A stretch of DNA of 32,592 nucleotides, taken from positions 1 through 32,592 of the forward strand of contig JAEWWC010000018.1 of assembly GCA_023396555.1 (NCBI GenBank). Reading direction: 5' to 3'. The notes below the pieces were generated by a model. That model did not search any database, was not told the origin of the DNA, and worked only from the letters and a program-made list of their open reading frames with translations. Position numbers and translations under genes: made by a program. Positions 15,794 to 23,743 of this stretch are shown in pieces. Numbering within the stretch: the first letter of the stretch is position 1; each line of letters starts with the position of its first letter. This stretch comes from Bacillota bacterium. GTDB taxonomy: Bacteria > Bacillota > Clostridia > Christensenellales > SZUA-584.

Positions 15794-16801
15794 TTGAAAA
15801 TCATCGTTGATGCCATGGGAGGAGACAACGCACCGCATGCCATCGTGGACGGCTGCGTACAGGCGCTGGCGGATATGCCCGCGTTAGAACTGATCCTCAC
15901 CGGCCGGCGCGACGTGATTGAGGCGGAACTGGCTAAGCACGATTACGATGCCGCGCGCATAAATATTGTGGACGCGACAGAAGTTATAGACATGGCGGAG
16001 CCGCCTGTGGAGGCGATCCGCTACAAGAAGGATTCATCCTTGGTGAAGGGACTTCGCCTGCTTCAGGCCGGTGAGGCGGGTGCATTCATTACGGCGGGCT
16101 CCACCGGTGCGACGATTGCCGGGGCGACGCTGATTGTGAAAAGGCTGCCGGGTGTGAAGAGACCCGCATTGGCGCCGCTGCTCCCCACGCGCAAGGGCAA
16201 GGTGCTGCTGATCGACTGCGGAGCGAACGCTGAGTGCCGTCCATCGTTTTTGGCGCAGTTCGCGCTGATGGGCAGTATATACATGCAGAAGATGGAGGGC
16301 ATCAAGTCTCCACGGGTGGGTCTGGTGAACAACGGCGCGGAGGCTGAGAAGGGCACGGAGCTGACCAAGGCAGCCTACAAGCTGATTGAGCGGATGCCCG
16401 TCAACTTCAAGGGCAACGCCGAAGGGCGGGATCTGGTCTCCGGTGATTTTGACGTGATCGTAACGGACGGATTCACCGGCAACATAATACTTAAATTTTT
16501 GGAAGGCATGGCGAGTGTGCTGATGGGCATGCTGAAGGATGAACTTAGCAGTACCTTCCGGGCCAAGCTGGGAGCGGCGCTGGCGATGCCCGCGTTCCGC
16601 AGCTTCAAAAAGAAGATGGACTACACGGAGTACGGCGGCGCTCTGATGCTGGGCGTCAATGGCGGCGTCATCAAAGCGCACGGGTCGTCCAACGCCAAGG
16701 CGATAAAAAGCACCCTGCGTCAGGCGGCAGGTTTCATTCAAGCCGACGTGGTGGGTGTTATTAAAGAAGAGATATCAAAATTTTCTTTGAGCGATGATTA
16801 A
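15794..16801 (+). CDS. plsX: Phosphate acyltransferase PlsX
   Basis: Converts acyl-ACP and phosphate to acyl-phosphate, the acyl donor used by PlsY; peripheral membrane enzyme of phospholipid synthesis. 335 residues. Starts with the family signature MKIIVDAMGGDNAPHAIV; also SAGSTGA-like AFITAGSTGA, VGLVNNGAE, and VTDGFTGNIILK. Start is TTG 15794, with GAGGG (15782-15786) upstream, because the signature begins exactly there. acpP follows 24 bp later; plsY, the next enzyme of the pathway, is also in this window at 27137. fabD and fabG, which lie between plsX and acpP in Bacillus, are absent. Confidence 0.97.
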   Translation: MKIIVDAMGGDNAPHAIVDGCVQALADMPALELILTGRRDVIEAELAKHDYDAARINIVDATEVIDMAEPPVEAIRYKKDSSLVKGLRLLQAGEAGAFITAGSTGATIAGATLIVKRLPGVKRPALAPLLPTRKGKVLLIDCGANAECRPSFLAQFALMGSIYMQKMEGIKSPRVGLVNNGAEAEKGTELTKAAYKLIERMPVNFKGNAEGRDLVSGDFDVIVTDGFTGNIILKFLEGMASVLMGMLKDELSSTFRAKLGAALAMPAFRSFKKKMDYTEYGGALMLGVNGGVIKAHGSSNAKAIKSTLRQAAGFIQADVVGVIKEEISKFSLSDD

Positions 16802-16825
16802 TAAAGTTTTTACAGGAGGCTCGCA

Positions 16826-17062
16826 ATGGTATTTGAAAAGGTAAGAAAGATTTTGTCCGATCAGCTGGAAATTGACGAAGAGACCATCACGCTGGAGTCT
16901 GATCTTGTCGAGGACTTAAAGGCCGATTCTCTCGCTATCGTTGAGCTTATCATGGACCTGGAGCAGGAGTTCGACCTTGACATTCCAGATGAAGAACTGC
17001 CCAAGGTGACTACCGTGAAGGATGTTGTGACCTATATCGAGAAAAATGTCGGCGGTTACTGA
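16826..17062 (+). CDS. acpP: Acyl carrier protein
   Basis: Small acidic carrier of growing acyl chains in fatty-acid synthesis; 78 residues. The phosphopantetheine site is DLKADSLAIVEL with Ser35. The acidic helix II region (MDLEQEFDLDIPDEE) is typical. Strong ribosome site ACAGGAGG nine bases upstream. Co-transcribed with plsX, whose substrate is acyl-ACP. Confidence 0.98.
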   Translation: MVFEKVRKILSDQLEIDEETITLESDLVEDLKADSLAIVELIMDLEQEFDLDIPDEELPKVTTVKDVVTYIEKNVGGY

Positions 17063-17085
17063 TAACTAAAAAAAGGATACCATTT

Positions 17086-17110
17086 ACCCGGAGTGTATCG
17101 CTCCGGGTAT
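17086..17110 (+). other. Stable hairpin between acpP and rnc
   Basis: Perfect 9-bp stem TACCCGGAG (17086-17094) with CTCCGGGTA (17102-17110), 7-nt loop, ending 19 bases before the rnc ATG. The following sequence is only partly T-rich, so it may be a weak terminator that reduces rnc expression after the abundant acpP message, or an RNase III processing site, as known for the rnc leader of E. coli. Confidence 0.6.
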
Positions 17111-17129
17111 TGCTTTGTTCGGTGAGTTT

Positions 17130-17801
17130 ATGGCGGAAGCGGATCTGTCCCGTTTGGAAAACAGCATAGGGTATACGTTCAAGGATAAGCGGTTGATGGA
17201 GCGCGCGTTTGTGCATTCCTCCGCTGACGCCGGTGAAAGCTATGAGCGCCTGGAATTTCTGGGCGATGCTGTGCTGGAGCTGACCGTCAGCGAACACCTT
17301 TTTTTTGAGAAGCCGGATTATTCCGAGGGCGAGATGACCAAGAGCCGTGCGGCGCTGGTCAACGAGAGCGCTCTGGTGAAGCTGGCACGTGAGCTGAATG
17401 TTAGCGAGTATCTGACGCTGGGCCGGGGTGAACGCAACTCGGGCGGCGCGGACAAGCCATCGATACTGGCGGACGCGGTAGAAGCGCTGATCGGTGCGGT
17501 ATATGTGGACGGCGGATTCGACGCGGCGCGCGATGTCGTGCACCGGCTGATGGAAGGCAGCTTCGATAATGTGCTGTCGGGCGGCGGTGTGAGGGACTAC
17601 AAAACTCAACTGCAGGAGCGCTACCATAAACAGGGTATCAGCGATATACGTTATACCGTATATAAAGAGGAAGGACCGCCGCATGACAAGGTGTTTTACG
17701 TAAAACTGCTTGTTGCCGGCGAAGAAATTTCACAGGGCAAGGGCAGGTCCAAAAAGACCGCCGAACAAAAGGCGGCCAGGCAGGCCTGTATGAAAGTTTA
17801 A
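17130..17801 (+). CDS. rnc: Ribonuclease III
   Basis: Endonuclease for double-stranded RNA, processing rRNA precursors and structured mRNAs. About 223 residues: catalytic domain with ERLEFLGDAVLEL and the downstream acidic cluster (DAVEALIGAVYVDGG), then a C-terminal dsRNA-binding domain (DYKTQLQERYHKQG ... GRSKKTAEQKAARQA). Start ATG 17130 has GGTGAG three bases upstream; TTG 17115 is possible and would add five residues. The usual neighbour pair smc-ftsY does not follow; glyA does. Confidence 0.96.
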   Translation: MAEADLSRLENSIGYTFKDKRLMERAFVHSSADAGESYERLEFLGDAVLELTVSEHLFFEKPDYSEGEMTKSRAALVNESALVKLARELNVSEYLTLGRGERNSGGADKPSILADAVEALIGAVYVDGGFDAARDVVHRLMEGSFDNVLSGGGVRDYKTQLQERYHKQGISDIRYTVYKEEGPPHDKVFYVKLLVAGEEISQGKGRSKKTAEQKAARQACMKV

Positions 17802-17817
17802 AGGGGTATAAAGAAAA

Positions 17818-19053
17818 ATGCTTGATTTTTCAAAAGTGAAGGCAGCAGATGAAGCGGTATATGCCGCGATGATGGATGAGCTGAATCGTCAGCAGAACAA
17901 CATCGAACTGATTGCGTCGGAGAACTTCGTTTCTGAAGCGGTGATGAACGCGATGGGGTCGCACCTCACCAACAAGTACGCGGAAGGTTACCCGGGTAAG
18001 CGCTACTACGGCGGCTGCGAATACGTGGACGTGGTGGAGACGCTAGCGATCGAGCGGGCGAAAAAGCTGTTCGGCGCGGAGTTCGCCAACGTACAGCCGC
18101 ATTCGGGCGCGCAGGCCAATACCGCCGTTTATTTTGCGATGCTGGAGCCGGGCGATACGATACTCGGCATGAGTCTGGCGCACGGCGGGCATCTGTCCCA
18201 CGGCAGCCCCGTCAATATTTCGGGCAAATATTTCAAGATCGTGCCTTATGGCGTCAATCAGGAAACGGAGCAGATCGATTACGACGCACTGCGTGTACTG
18301 GCGCAGGAGCACAGACCTAAGATGATCGTGGCGGGCGCGAGCGCTTATCCGCGCAAAATCGATTTCAAGGCGTTCCGAGAGATCGCGGACGAAGTGGGCG
18401 CACTGCTGATGGTGGATATGGCGCACATCGCCGGCCTTATTGCGGCGGGCGTGCATGAAAGCCCCGTGCCGTATGCCGATTTTGTGACCACCACCACGCA
18501 CAAGACGCTGCGCGGGCCGCGCGGCGGCATGATACTGTGCAAGGAGCAGTACGGCGCGGCCATCAACAAGGCGATATTCCCGGGCACGCAGGGCGGTCCG
18601 CTGATGCACGTGATCGCGGCCAAGGCCGTATGCTTCGAGGAAGCTTTCTCTGACAGCTTTATAACATATCAGCAGCAGGTTGTGGCTAACGCGAAGGCGC
18701 TTGCGAAGAGCCTTATGGATAACGGCATCCGTTTGGTGTCGGGCGGCACGGACAACCATCTGATGCTGGTGGACCTGACGGATAAGGGCATCACGGGTAA
18801 GGATCTGGAAGCGATGCTGGGGCGCGCGAACATCACCGTTAACAAGAACGCGATACCGTTTGACACGCGTAGCCCGTTTATAACGAGCGGTATCCGTGTG
18901 GGAACGCCCGCGGCCACAACGCGCGGCATGGACGAGGCCGATATGAAGGTGATCGGTTCGCTGATCTCCGATATCGTGCACAAGGGCGAGGACGCCGTGG
19001 AGGCCGTAAAGGCCAGCGTTCTGGAGCTGTGCTCAAAAAGGCCGCTATACTGA
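17818..19053 (+). CDS. glyA: Serine hydroxymethyltransferase
   Basis: PLP enzyme interconverting serine plus tetrahydrofolate with glycine plus 5,10-methylene-THF, the main source of one-carbon units. 411 residues, family length. Motifs: NNIELIASENFVS, the YAEGYPGKRYYGGCEYVD block, and TTTHKTLRGPRGG with the PLP lysine K229. Start ATG 17818 follows AAAGGGG with about ten bases spacing. The gap to rnc is 16 bp without a terminator, so some read-through from acpP-rnc is likely. A terminator follows the stop. Confidence 0.98.
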   Translation: MLDFSKVKAADEAVYAAMMDELNRQQNNIELIASENFVSEAVMNAMGSHLTNKYAEGYPGKRYYGGCEYVDVVETLAIERAKKLFGAEFANVQPHSGAQANTAVYFAMLEPGDTILGMSLAHGGHLSHGSPVNISGKYFKIVPYGVNQETEQIDYDALRVLAQEHRPKMIVAGASAYPRKIDFKAFREIADEVGALLMVDMAHIAGLIAAGVHESPVPYADFVTTTTHKTLRGPRGGMILCKEQYGAAINKAIFPGTQGGPLMHVIAAKAVCFEEAFSDSFITYQQQVVANAKALAKSLMDNGIRLVSGGTDNHLMLVDLTDKGITGKDLEAMLGRANITVNKNAIPFDTRSPFITSGIRVGTPAATTRGMDEADMKVIGSLISDIVHKGEDAVEAVKASVLELCSKRPLY

Positions 19054-19067
19054 TATAACTGATGACC

Positions 19068-19097
19068 AAAAAAGGCTCGCGCACGCGGGCTTTTTTA
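19068..19097 (+). terminator. Intrinsic terminator after glyA
   Basis: A-run (19068-19073) and GC-rich arm pair with a CGCGGGC-type arm and T-run (19091-19096), with one bulged G. It is 14 bp after the glyA stop and separates glyA from the pst locus. Confidence 0.8.
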
Positions 19098-19173
19098 TTT
19101 GTCGGAAAATCGATGACTCAGGCTCCAACTGAACAGAAAAGTCTGCGAAAAAATATCAATATTATTTTTGAAT

Positions 19174-19227
19174 TTTACACGGGCTTTACACAGCGTTTAT
19201 TCGTCTTTTACATAGCGCTGTTATACT
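19174..19227 (+). promoter_or_regulatory. PhoP-type Pho box and promoter of pstS
   Basis: Four direct hexamers at an exact 11-bp period: TTTACA (19174), TTTACA (19185), TTTATT (19196), TTTACA (19207). A -10 element TATACT lies at 19222-19227, nine bases after the last hexamer. There is no separate -35 hexamer; the repeats cover its place, as at PhoP-activated promoters of Bacillus. An AT-rich stretch lies just upstream (about 19149-19170). Implied control: activation under phosphate limitation. phoP and phoR are not in the window. Confidence 0.88.
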
Positions 19228-19263
19228 CGTCCCAGATTTTGAAACAAATCATAGGAGGATAAC

Positions 19264-20196
19264 ATGAAAAAGATCGGTTTAGTTGCGATACTTGTGATAG
19301 CGATGGTCGCGGCATTTGTGGGTTGTGCCCCTGCGGCAAACGAGCCTGTGGCTACGGAAGCTCCGGCTACGGAAGCTCCGGCAGCAGAAGCTCCGGCTAC
19401 GGAAGCTCCGGCGACAGAAGCTCCGGCCGAGCCTGTTTCCATCAAGACGGCTGGCTCCACATCGGTGGGCCCTGTGATGGAAGCGCTGGCTGAACTGTAC
19501 ACAGCTGCCAACCCGAACGTTGAGATCACTGTGGAAGCGGGCGGCTCCGGTGTGGGCGTCACCTCGGCTGTGGAAGGCACTGTGGACTTTGGTATGGCTT
19601 CCAGAGACTTAAAGGATGACGAAAAATCCGCAAATCCTGACCTGAAGGCGACTGTGCTGTGCCTGGACGGCGTGGCAATCGTTGTGAACTCGGCCAATAC
19701 GGTTGAAGACCTGTCGGTTGAGCAGATCAAGAAGATTTACCTTGGCGAAATCACCGACTGGTCCGAAGTGGGCGGCCCTGCTGGCAAGATCAACCTGTAC
19801 ACCAGAGACTCCGCTTCGGGTACGCGTGAAGCTTTCTCCGTGCTGTTCCTTGGCAAGGATGACGCTGGCGAACAGATCGAGATCGACGAGACTCGCTGCT
19901 CCGGCGTATTCGACTCCAACGGCGCGCTGGGAACTGCGGTTCAGGGCGATCCGATGGGTATCGGCTACATGTCTTTGGGCATCGTTCCCGAGTATGATGG
20001 CTTGAAGGCGACCAAAGTGGAAGGTATCGAAGCGACCACTGACAATATGTCCAACGGCACATACAAATACTTCAGAAACTTCAATCTGCTCACGATGGGA
20101 GATCCGGCGGGCGAAGTATCCAAGCTCTTTGAATACTGCCTGACAAGCCAGGAAGCGATTGACTACATGGTGGGCAAAGGCTACGTAATGCCGTAA
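19264..20196 (+). CDS. pstS: Phosphate ABC transporter substrate-binding lipoprotein PstS
   Basis: Binds phosphate outside the membrane and delivers it to PstCAB. 310 residues. A lipoprotein signal peptide with lipobox FVGC is followed by a low-complexity linker of TEAPA-type repeats (about residues 30-54), then the binding protein fold. Phosphate-site motifs: TAGSTSVGPVMEAL, EAGGSGVGVTS, DFGMASRDLKDDE, and RDSASGTREAF. Strong RBS ATAGGAGG. Behind a Pho box; a terminator after the stop means it is made in excess over the membrane subunits, as in Bacillus. Lipid modification would be completed by LspA, encoded at 27784. Confidence 0.97.
   Translation: MKKIGLVAILVIAMVAAFVGCAPAANEPVATEAPATEAPAAEAPATEAPATEAPAEPVSIKTAGSTSVGPVMEALAELYTAANPNVEITVEAGGSGVGVTSAVEGTVDFGMASRDLKDDEKSANPDLKATVLCLDGVAIVVNSANTVEDLSVEQIKKIYLGEITDWSEVGGPAGKINLYTRDSASGTREAFSVLFLGKDDAGEQIEIDETRCSGVFDSNGALGTAVQGDPMGIGYMSLGIVPEYDGLKATKVEGIEATTDNMSNGTYKYFRNFNLLTMGDPAGEVSKLFEYCLTSQEAIDYMVGKGYVMP
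19351..19425 (+). repeat. Five 15-bp in-frame tandem repeats in pstS
   Basis: Five units of 15 bp (type GCTACGGAAGCTCCG) encode (A-T/A-E-A-P) repeats of the linker between the lipidated cysteine and the binding domain. Units 1, 2 and 4 are identical; units 3 and 5 differ by one to three bases. Copy changes would keep frame and only alter tether length. Confidence 0.9.
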
Positions 20197-20229
20197 CACT
20201 CAAGCGCTGAATAGAATTTTCACACTTGG

Positions 20230-20268
20230 TTCGGGCAACCGCGGATGTGGTTGCCCGAAATTTTTGTT
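20230..20268 (+). terminator. Intrinsic terminator between pstS and pstC
   Basis: Perfect 11-bp stem TTCGGGCAACC (20230-20240) with GGTTGCCCGAA (20249-20259), 8-nt loop, then ATTTTTGTTT. It limits read-through from pstS. Confidence 0.93.
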
Positions 20269-20296
20269 TCTGGCGTACTAATTAAGAAAGAGAGCC

Positions 20297-20361
20297 TTTA
20301 CACAATCTTAACATAGACTTAACGTGAGAACGACGAGAAATTGACTTGGGTCAGATACAAT
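20297..20361 (+). promoter_or_regulatory. Second Pho box and promoter, upstream of pstC
   Basis: Hexamers on an 11-bp register: TTTACA (20297), TTAACA (20308), TTAACG (20319), a degenerate slot at 20330 (ACGACG), and TTGACT (20341). TACAAT at 20356-20361 follows the last hexamer by nine bases, the same spacing as at pstS. It suggests separate PhoP-dependent transcription of pstCAB-phoU downstream of the pstS terminator, probably weaker because one slot is lost. Confidence 0.7.
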
Positions 20362-20397
20362 TAAAGCTGTGTTGAGGCAGGACAAAAAGGTGGAAGC

Positions 20398-21270
20398 ATG
20401 AAAAAGAAAAAATTAAGAATCGGCGAAAAATCAATAGAATCAGTGATGCTCATCTGTGCGTTGGTGTCTGTGGCGGCAGTTCTGTTGATTACATACTTGA
20501 TATTCGCGGAAGGGCTGCCGGTGTTCTCAAAGGTGAGTCTATGGGATTTCATTTCCGGCACCAAGTGGCAGCCAAACAAACATATTTTCGGCATATTTCC
20601 GATGATCGTGGGCTCCATATACACGACCATAATCGCTTTGATCATCGGGATCCCGATTGGGCTCGGATGCGCGGTTTTTCTGGCGGAGATTGCGCCGAAG
20701 CGTCTGTCCAAAGTGCTCAGGAAGAGCATAGAAATACTCGCGGGTATACCGTCCATCGTCTACGGCTTCTTTGGCATGGCGGTGTTGGTTCCGTTCATAC
20801 GGTCATTTAATCAGGGGCCGGGGTTTTCGGTTCTTGCGGCTGGGCTAATACTGGCGATCATGATATTACCGACAATTATCAGCATCTCTGAGGTTTCGCT
20901 GCGCATGGTGCCAACCACTTACAAGGATGGTTCGCTGGCCCTGGGTGCGTCCAACTGGCAGACGATCAAGAAGGTCAGCATACCCACCGCCAAATCCGGC
21001 ATATGGGCGGGCGTCATACTGGGCATCGGTCGCGCCATCGGCGAGACAATGGCGGTAATTCTGGTGGCGGGCAACTCGCCCATTATACCGATGTCGCTGT
21101 TCCAGCCGGTGCGAACGCTGACGGTCAACGTCGTTATTGAAATGGCTTATGTGTCGACCGGCTCAGATCACTATCACGCGCTCTTTGCCACGGCCATCGT
21201 GCTCTTTGTGTTCGTGATGATCATCAACGCGGCGGTCGTAATCTTAAGCAGACAAAAGGTGAGAGTATGA
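20398..21270 (+). CDS. pstC: Phosphate ABC transporter permease PstC
   Basis: Membrane permease of the high-affinity phosphate transporter. 290 residues with six predicted membrane segments. Contains the PstC-type loop IAPKRLSKVLRKSIEILAG region followed by GIPSIVYGFFG, and the coupling motif to the ATPase (LALGASNWQTIKKVSIPTAKSG, EAA-like). GRAIGETMAV is typical of this family. ATG 20398 follows AAGGTGG. Overlaps pstA by 4 nt (ATGA), so the two are translationally coupled. Confidence 0.96.
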   Translation: MKKKKLRIGEKSIESVMLICALVSVAAVLLITYLIFAEGLPVFSKVSLWDFISGTKWQPNKHIFGIFPMIVGSIYTTIIALIIGIPIGLGCAVFLAEIAPKRLSKVLRKSIEILAGIPSIVYGFFGMAVLVPFIRSFNQGPGFSVLAAGLILAIMILPTIISISEVSLRMVPTTYKDGSLALGASNWQTIKKVSIPTAKSGIWAGVILGIGRAIGETMAVILVAGNSPIIPMSLFQPVRTLTVNVVIEMAYVSTGSDHYHALFATAIVLFVFVMIINAAVVILSRQKVRV

Positions 21271-22163
21271 CGAATAACATCAGCACCGAAAAGTGGTGCA
21301 CCAAGGAATGGATAACTAAAAACCGTGAAAAGCAGAAAAGAAGGCAGCGCACGGCATATGCGTTAATATATCTGGCGGCAGGGCTGGCAGTGCTCGTTCT
21401 GGTGGTCATCATCGGTTTTATATTTGTCAACGGCTACAAGGAACTCAACTGGGAGTTTTTATCGCAGGGTGTGAAAGACGCCGGACGTGAAGGCGGCATA
21501 CTCCCCATGATGGTCAACACATTGTATCTGGTGGGCCTCGGGCTGCTATTCGCCGCGCCGTTGTCCATACTGGCGGCGATATATATGACGGAATACGCGC
21601 GGCAGGGTGTGCTGATCAAGATCATACGGTTTTTTACCACCAATCTGGCCGGCATACCGTCCATCATATTCGGTTTGTTCGGGTTCATGTTCTTCGGGCG
21701 AATGTTGGGATGGAGCTGGTCACTTTTGAACGGTTCGGCCACGGTGGCAGTGATCATACTGCCCACACTGATCCGCACCTCGGAGGAGGCGCTGATGACG
21801 GTGCCCCTTGGATATAAGGAAGGCTCTCTTGCGATGGGAGCGACCAAGTGGCAGACGATGTACAAGGTGGTCATACCGGCCGCATCACCCGGCATCATTA
21901 ACGGCATCATACTGGGTATGGGGCGTATTGTGGGTGAAACCGCGGCACTGTTTTTCACACTGGGCAGCGGGACCAAAATCGCTGCGTCGCTGATGGACTC
22001 CGCGCGGACGCTGTCGCTGCATCTGTATACGCTGGCAAAAGAGGGGTTATCGGTGGACAAGGCATACGCCACGGCCACCGTGCTAATCGTGATCGTGCTG
22101 ATACTGAATCTGATTGCGGGAGCTTTCGGCAACCGGATCAACCGATATAAGGAGCAAAGATAA
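21267..22163 (+). CDS. pstA: Phosphate ABC transporter permease PstA
   Basis: Second permease of the phosphate transporter; 298 residues. A basic N-terminal stretch of about 30 residues precedes six membrane segments. Motifs: NLAGIPSIIFGLFG, SLAMGATKWQTMYKVVIPAA (ATPase-coupling EAA-like loop), and GRIVGETAALFFTLG. It overlaps pstC by 4 nt at its start and pstB by 1 nt (TAATG) at its end. Confidence 0.96.
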   Translation: MTNNISTEKWCTKEWITKNREKQKRRQRTAYALIYLAAGLAVLVLVVIIGFIFVNGYKELNWEFLSQGVKDAGREGGILPMMVNTLYLVGLGLLFAAPLSILAAIYMTEYARQGVLIKIIRFFTTNLAGIPSIIFGLFGFMFFGRMLGWSWSLLNGSATVAVIILPTLIRTSEEALMTVPLGYKEGSLAMGATKWQTMYKVVIPAASPGIINGIILGMGRIVGETAALFFTLGSGTKIAASLMDSARTLSLHLYTLAKEGLSVDKAYATATVLIVIVLILNLIAGAFGNRINRYKEQR

Positions 22164-22960
22164 TGAACGCATTTGCAGTGGCATCATCTGCGGAACAAAC
22201 AACGAACGATATAAAAGTAACCGTTAAGGATCTTGATCTTTATTACGGCAACTTTCAGGCGCTTAAAAAGATAAACATGGACATCGAAGTGAACCGTGTA
22301 ACGGCGCTCATCGGGCCTTCCGGCTGCGGCAAGTCCACGTTTTTGAAGTGTATCAACCGCATGAACGACCTGATACCCGGCTGCCGTGTAACAGGCGATA
22401 TACTGATCGACGGCACCGACATCTACAAGGGAGACATTGACGTGGCATATCTGCGCAAGGAAGTGGGCATGGTGTTCCAGAAACCCAACCCGTTCGAGAT
22501 GTCGATATTCGACAACATCGCCTATGGGCCGCGCATCCACGGCATGCGGGATAAGAAGAAGCTGGAGATCATCGTGGAACGCAGCCTCAAGCGCGCGGCG
22601 CTGTGGGAAGAGGTGAAGGACCGTCTGCACCAGTCGGCGCTGGGCATTTCGGGCGGCCAGCAGCAGCGCCTGTGCATCGCACGCGTGCTGGCGGTAGAGC
22701 CGTCCATCGTGCTGATGGACGAACCGACGTCGGCGCTGGATCCGATATCCACCGGCAAGATCGAAGAGCTGATCGCCGAGCTGAAAAACGACTATACGAT
22801 CATCATTGTGACGCACAACATGCAGCAGGCTGCGCGTGTGTCTGACAAGACGGCGTTCTTCCTGCTGGGCGATATGATTGAATCGGGACCGACGACACGG
22901 ATTTTCCAGCTGCCGCAGGATAAACGCACCGAGGACTATATCACCGGCCGTTTCGGCTGA
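22163..22960 (+). CDS. pstB: Phosphate ABC transporter ATPase PstB
   Basis: ATPase that powers PstCA. 265 residues. Walker A GPSGCGKST, the Q-loop region VFQKPNPFEMSI typical of PstB, signature GISGGQQQRLCIAR, Walker B IVLMDEPTSALDP, and H-loop VTHNMQQAARVSD. Start ATG 22163 overlaps the pstA stop by one base. A spacer of 58 bp with an AAAAGGAGG ribosome site leads to phoU. Confidence 0.98.
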   Translation: MNAFAVASSAEQTTNDIKVTVKDLDLYYGNFQALKKINMDIEVNRVTALIGPSGCGKSTFLKCINRMNDLIPGCRVTGDILIDGTDIYKGDIDVAYLRKEVGMVFQKPNPFEMSIFDNIAYGPRIHGMRDKKKLEIIVERSLKRAALWEEVKDRLHQSALGISGGQQQRLCIARVLAVEPSIVLMDEPTSALDPISTGKIEELIAELKNDYTIIIVTHNMQQAARVSDKTAFFLLGDMIESGPTTRIFQLPQDKRTEDYITGRFG

Positions 22961-23018
22961 TACCAGGATGCCCGAAGACGCGCAAAGTCATCGGGGTCAT
23001 TAAAAGGAGGATCTGAAT

Positions 23019-23675
23019 ATGACCACACGGATAGAATACGATCATCAGCTCAGCGAACTCAAGCACGAGCTCATCCGCATGGGCTCGCTGGTAGAGGATG
23101 TACTGGCGGGCGCGATGCAGGCGCTGGTTGGTCGCGATTTCGAAAAAGCACAGCAAATCATTGACGGGGACGATGAGATCGATGATTTGCAGGAAGCGAT
23201 AGAGGAGAAATGCATTATGCTGATCGCGACGCAGCAACCGCTTGCGGGCGATCTGCGCGTGATATTCGCTGCGATCAAGATGAGCACCGACCTGGAGCGC
23301 ATCGCCGATTATGGAGTGGGCGTTGCCAAAACAGCGATACGTTTGAAGGACGAGGAATATATCAAGCCGCTGATCGACCTGCCGCGAATGACGGGCATCG
23401 CATGCGAGATGCTGAGCATGAGCGTGCGCGCTTTTGCCAACAACGATCCGGAGCTGGCCATTGAGACGGCTAAACGGGATAACGATCTCGACTCGCTGTT
23501 CAAACAGATATATCGCGAGCTGCTGACGTATGTGCTGGAGAGCCCGCGGCACATTAACCAGATGATGTCGTTCGTGCTCATCGCTCGGTATTTGGAGCGC
23601 GTGGGCGACCATATCACCAACGTCTGCGAATCCATCGTATATAACGCCACCGGCAAAAAGATGGACCTCGATTAA
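23019..23675 (+). CDS. phoU: Phosphate transport/signalling regulator PhoU
   Basis: Peripheral regulator that links the Pst transporter to PhoR-PhoP signalling and limits phosphate uptake. 218 residues, the usual length, made of two similar three-helix halves; each holds the acidic metal-binding motif (DLERIADYGVGVAK around residue 90 and LERVGDHITNVCES near 195). Strong RBS AAAAGGAGGA. Last gene of the pst run. Confidence 0.97.
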   Translation: MTTRIEYDHQLSELKHELIRMGSLVEDVLAGAMQALVGRDFEKAQQIIDGDDEIDDLQEAIEEKCIMLIATQQPLAGDLRVIFAAIKMSTDLERIADYGVGVAKTAIRLKDEEYIKPLIDLPRMTGIACEMLSMSVRAFANNDPELAIETAKRDNDLDSLFKQIYRELLTYVLESPRHINQMMSFVLIARYLERVGDHITNVCESIVYNATGKKMDLD

Positions 23676-23685
23676 GTTGATTTAT

Positions 23686-23743
23686 AAAAGCGCCGCCCGC
23701 TGGTCAAGCTAATGTTAACATGTTTGATATTGGGTGGCGTTTT
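23686..23743 (+). other. Long-range stem covering the ribosome site of the next gene
   Basis: AAAA-CGCC-G-CCC (23686-23698, one bulged G) pairs with GGG-T-GGCG-TTTT (23732-23743) around a 33-nt loop. The 3' arm contains the only ribosome-site candidate (GGGTGG) and ends right at the ATG of the membrane protein. Could be a large-loop terminator for phoU or a translational block on the following gene. Confidence 0.45.

Noticed and set aside
19351..19425. CRISPR-like repeat array
   Set aside because: Repeats are contiguous 15-bp units in frame within pstS, with no spacers.
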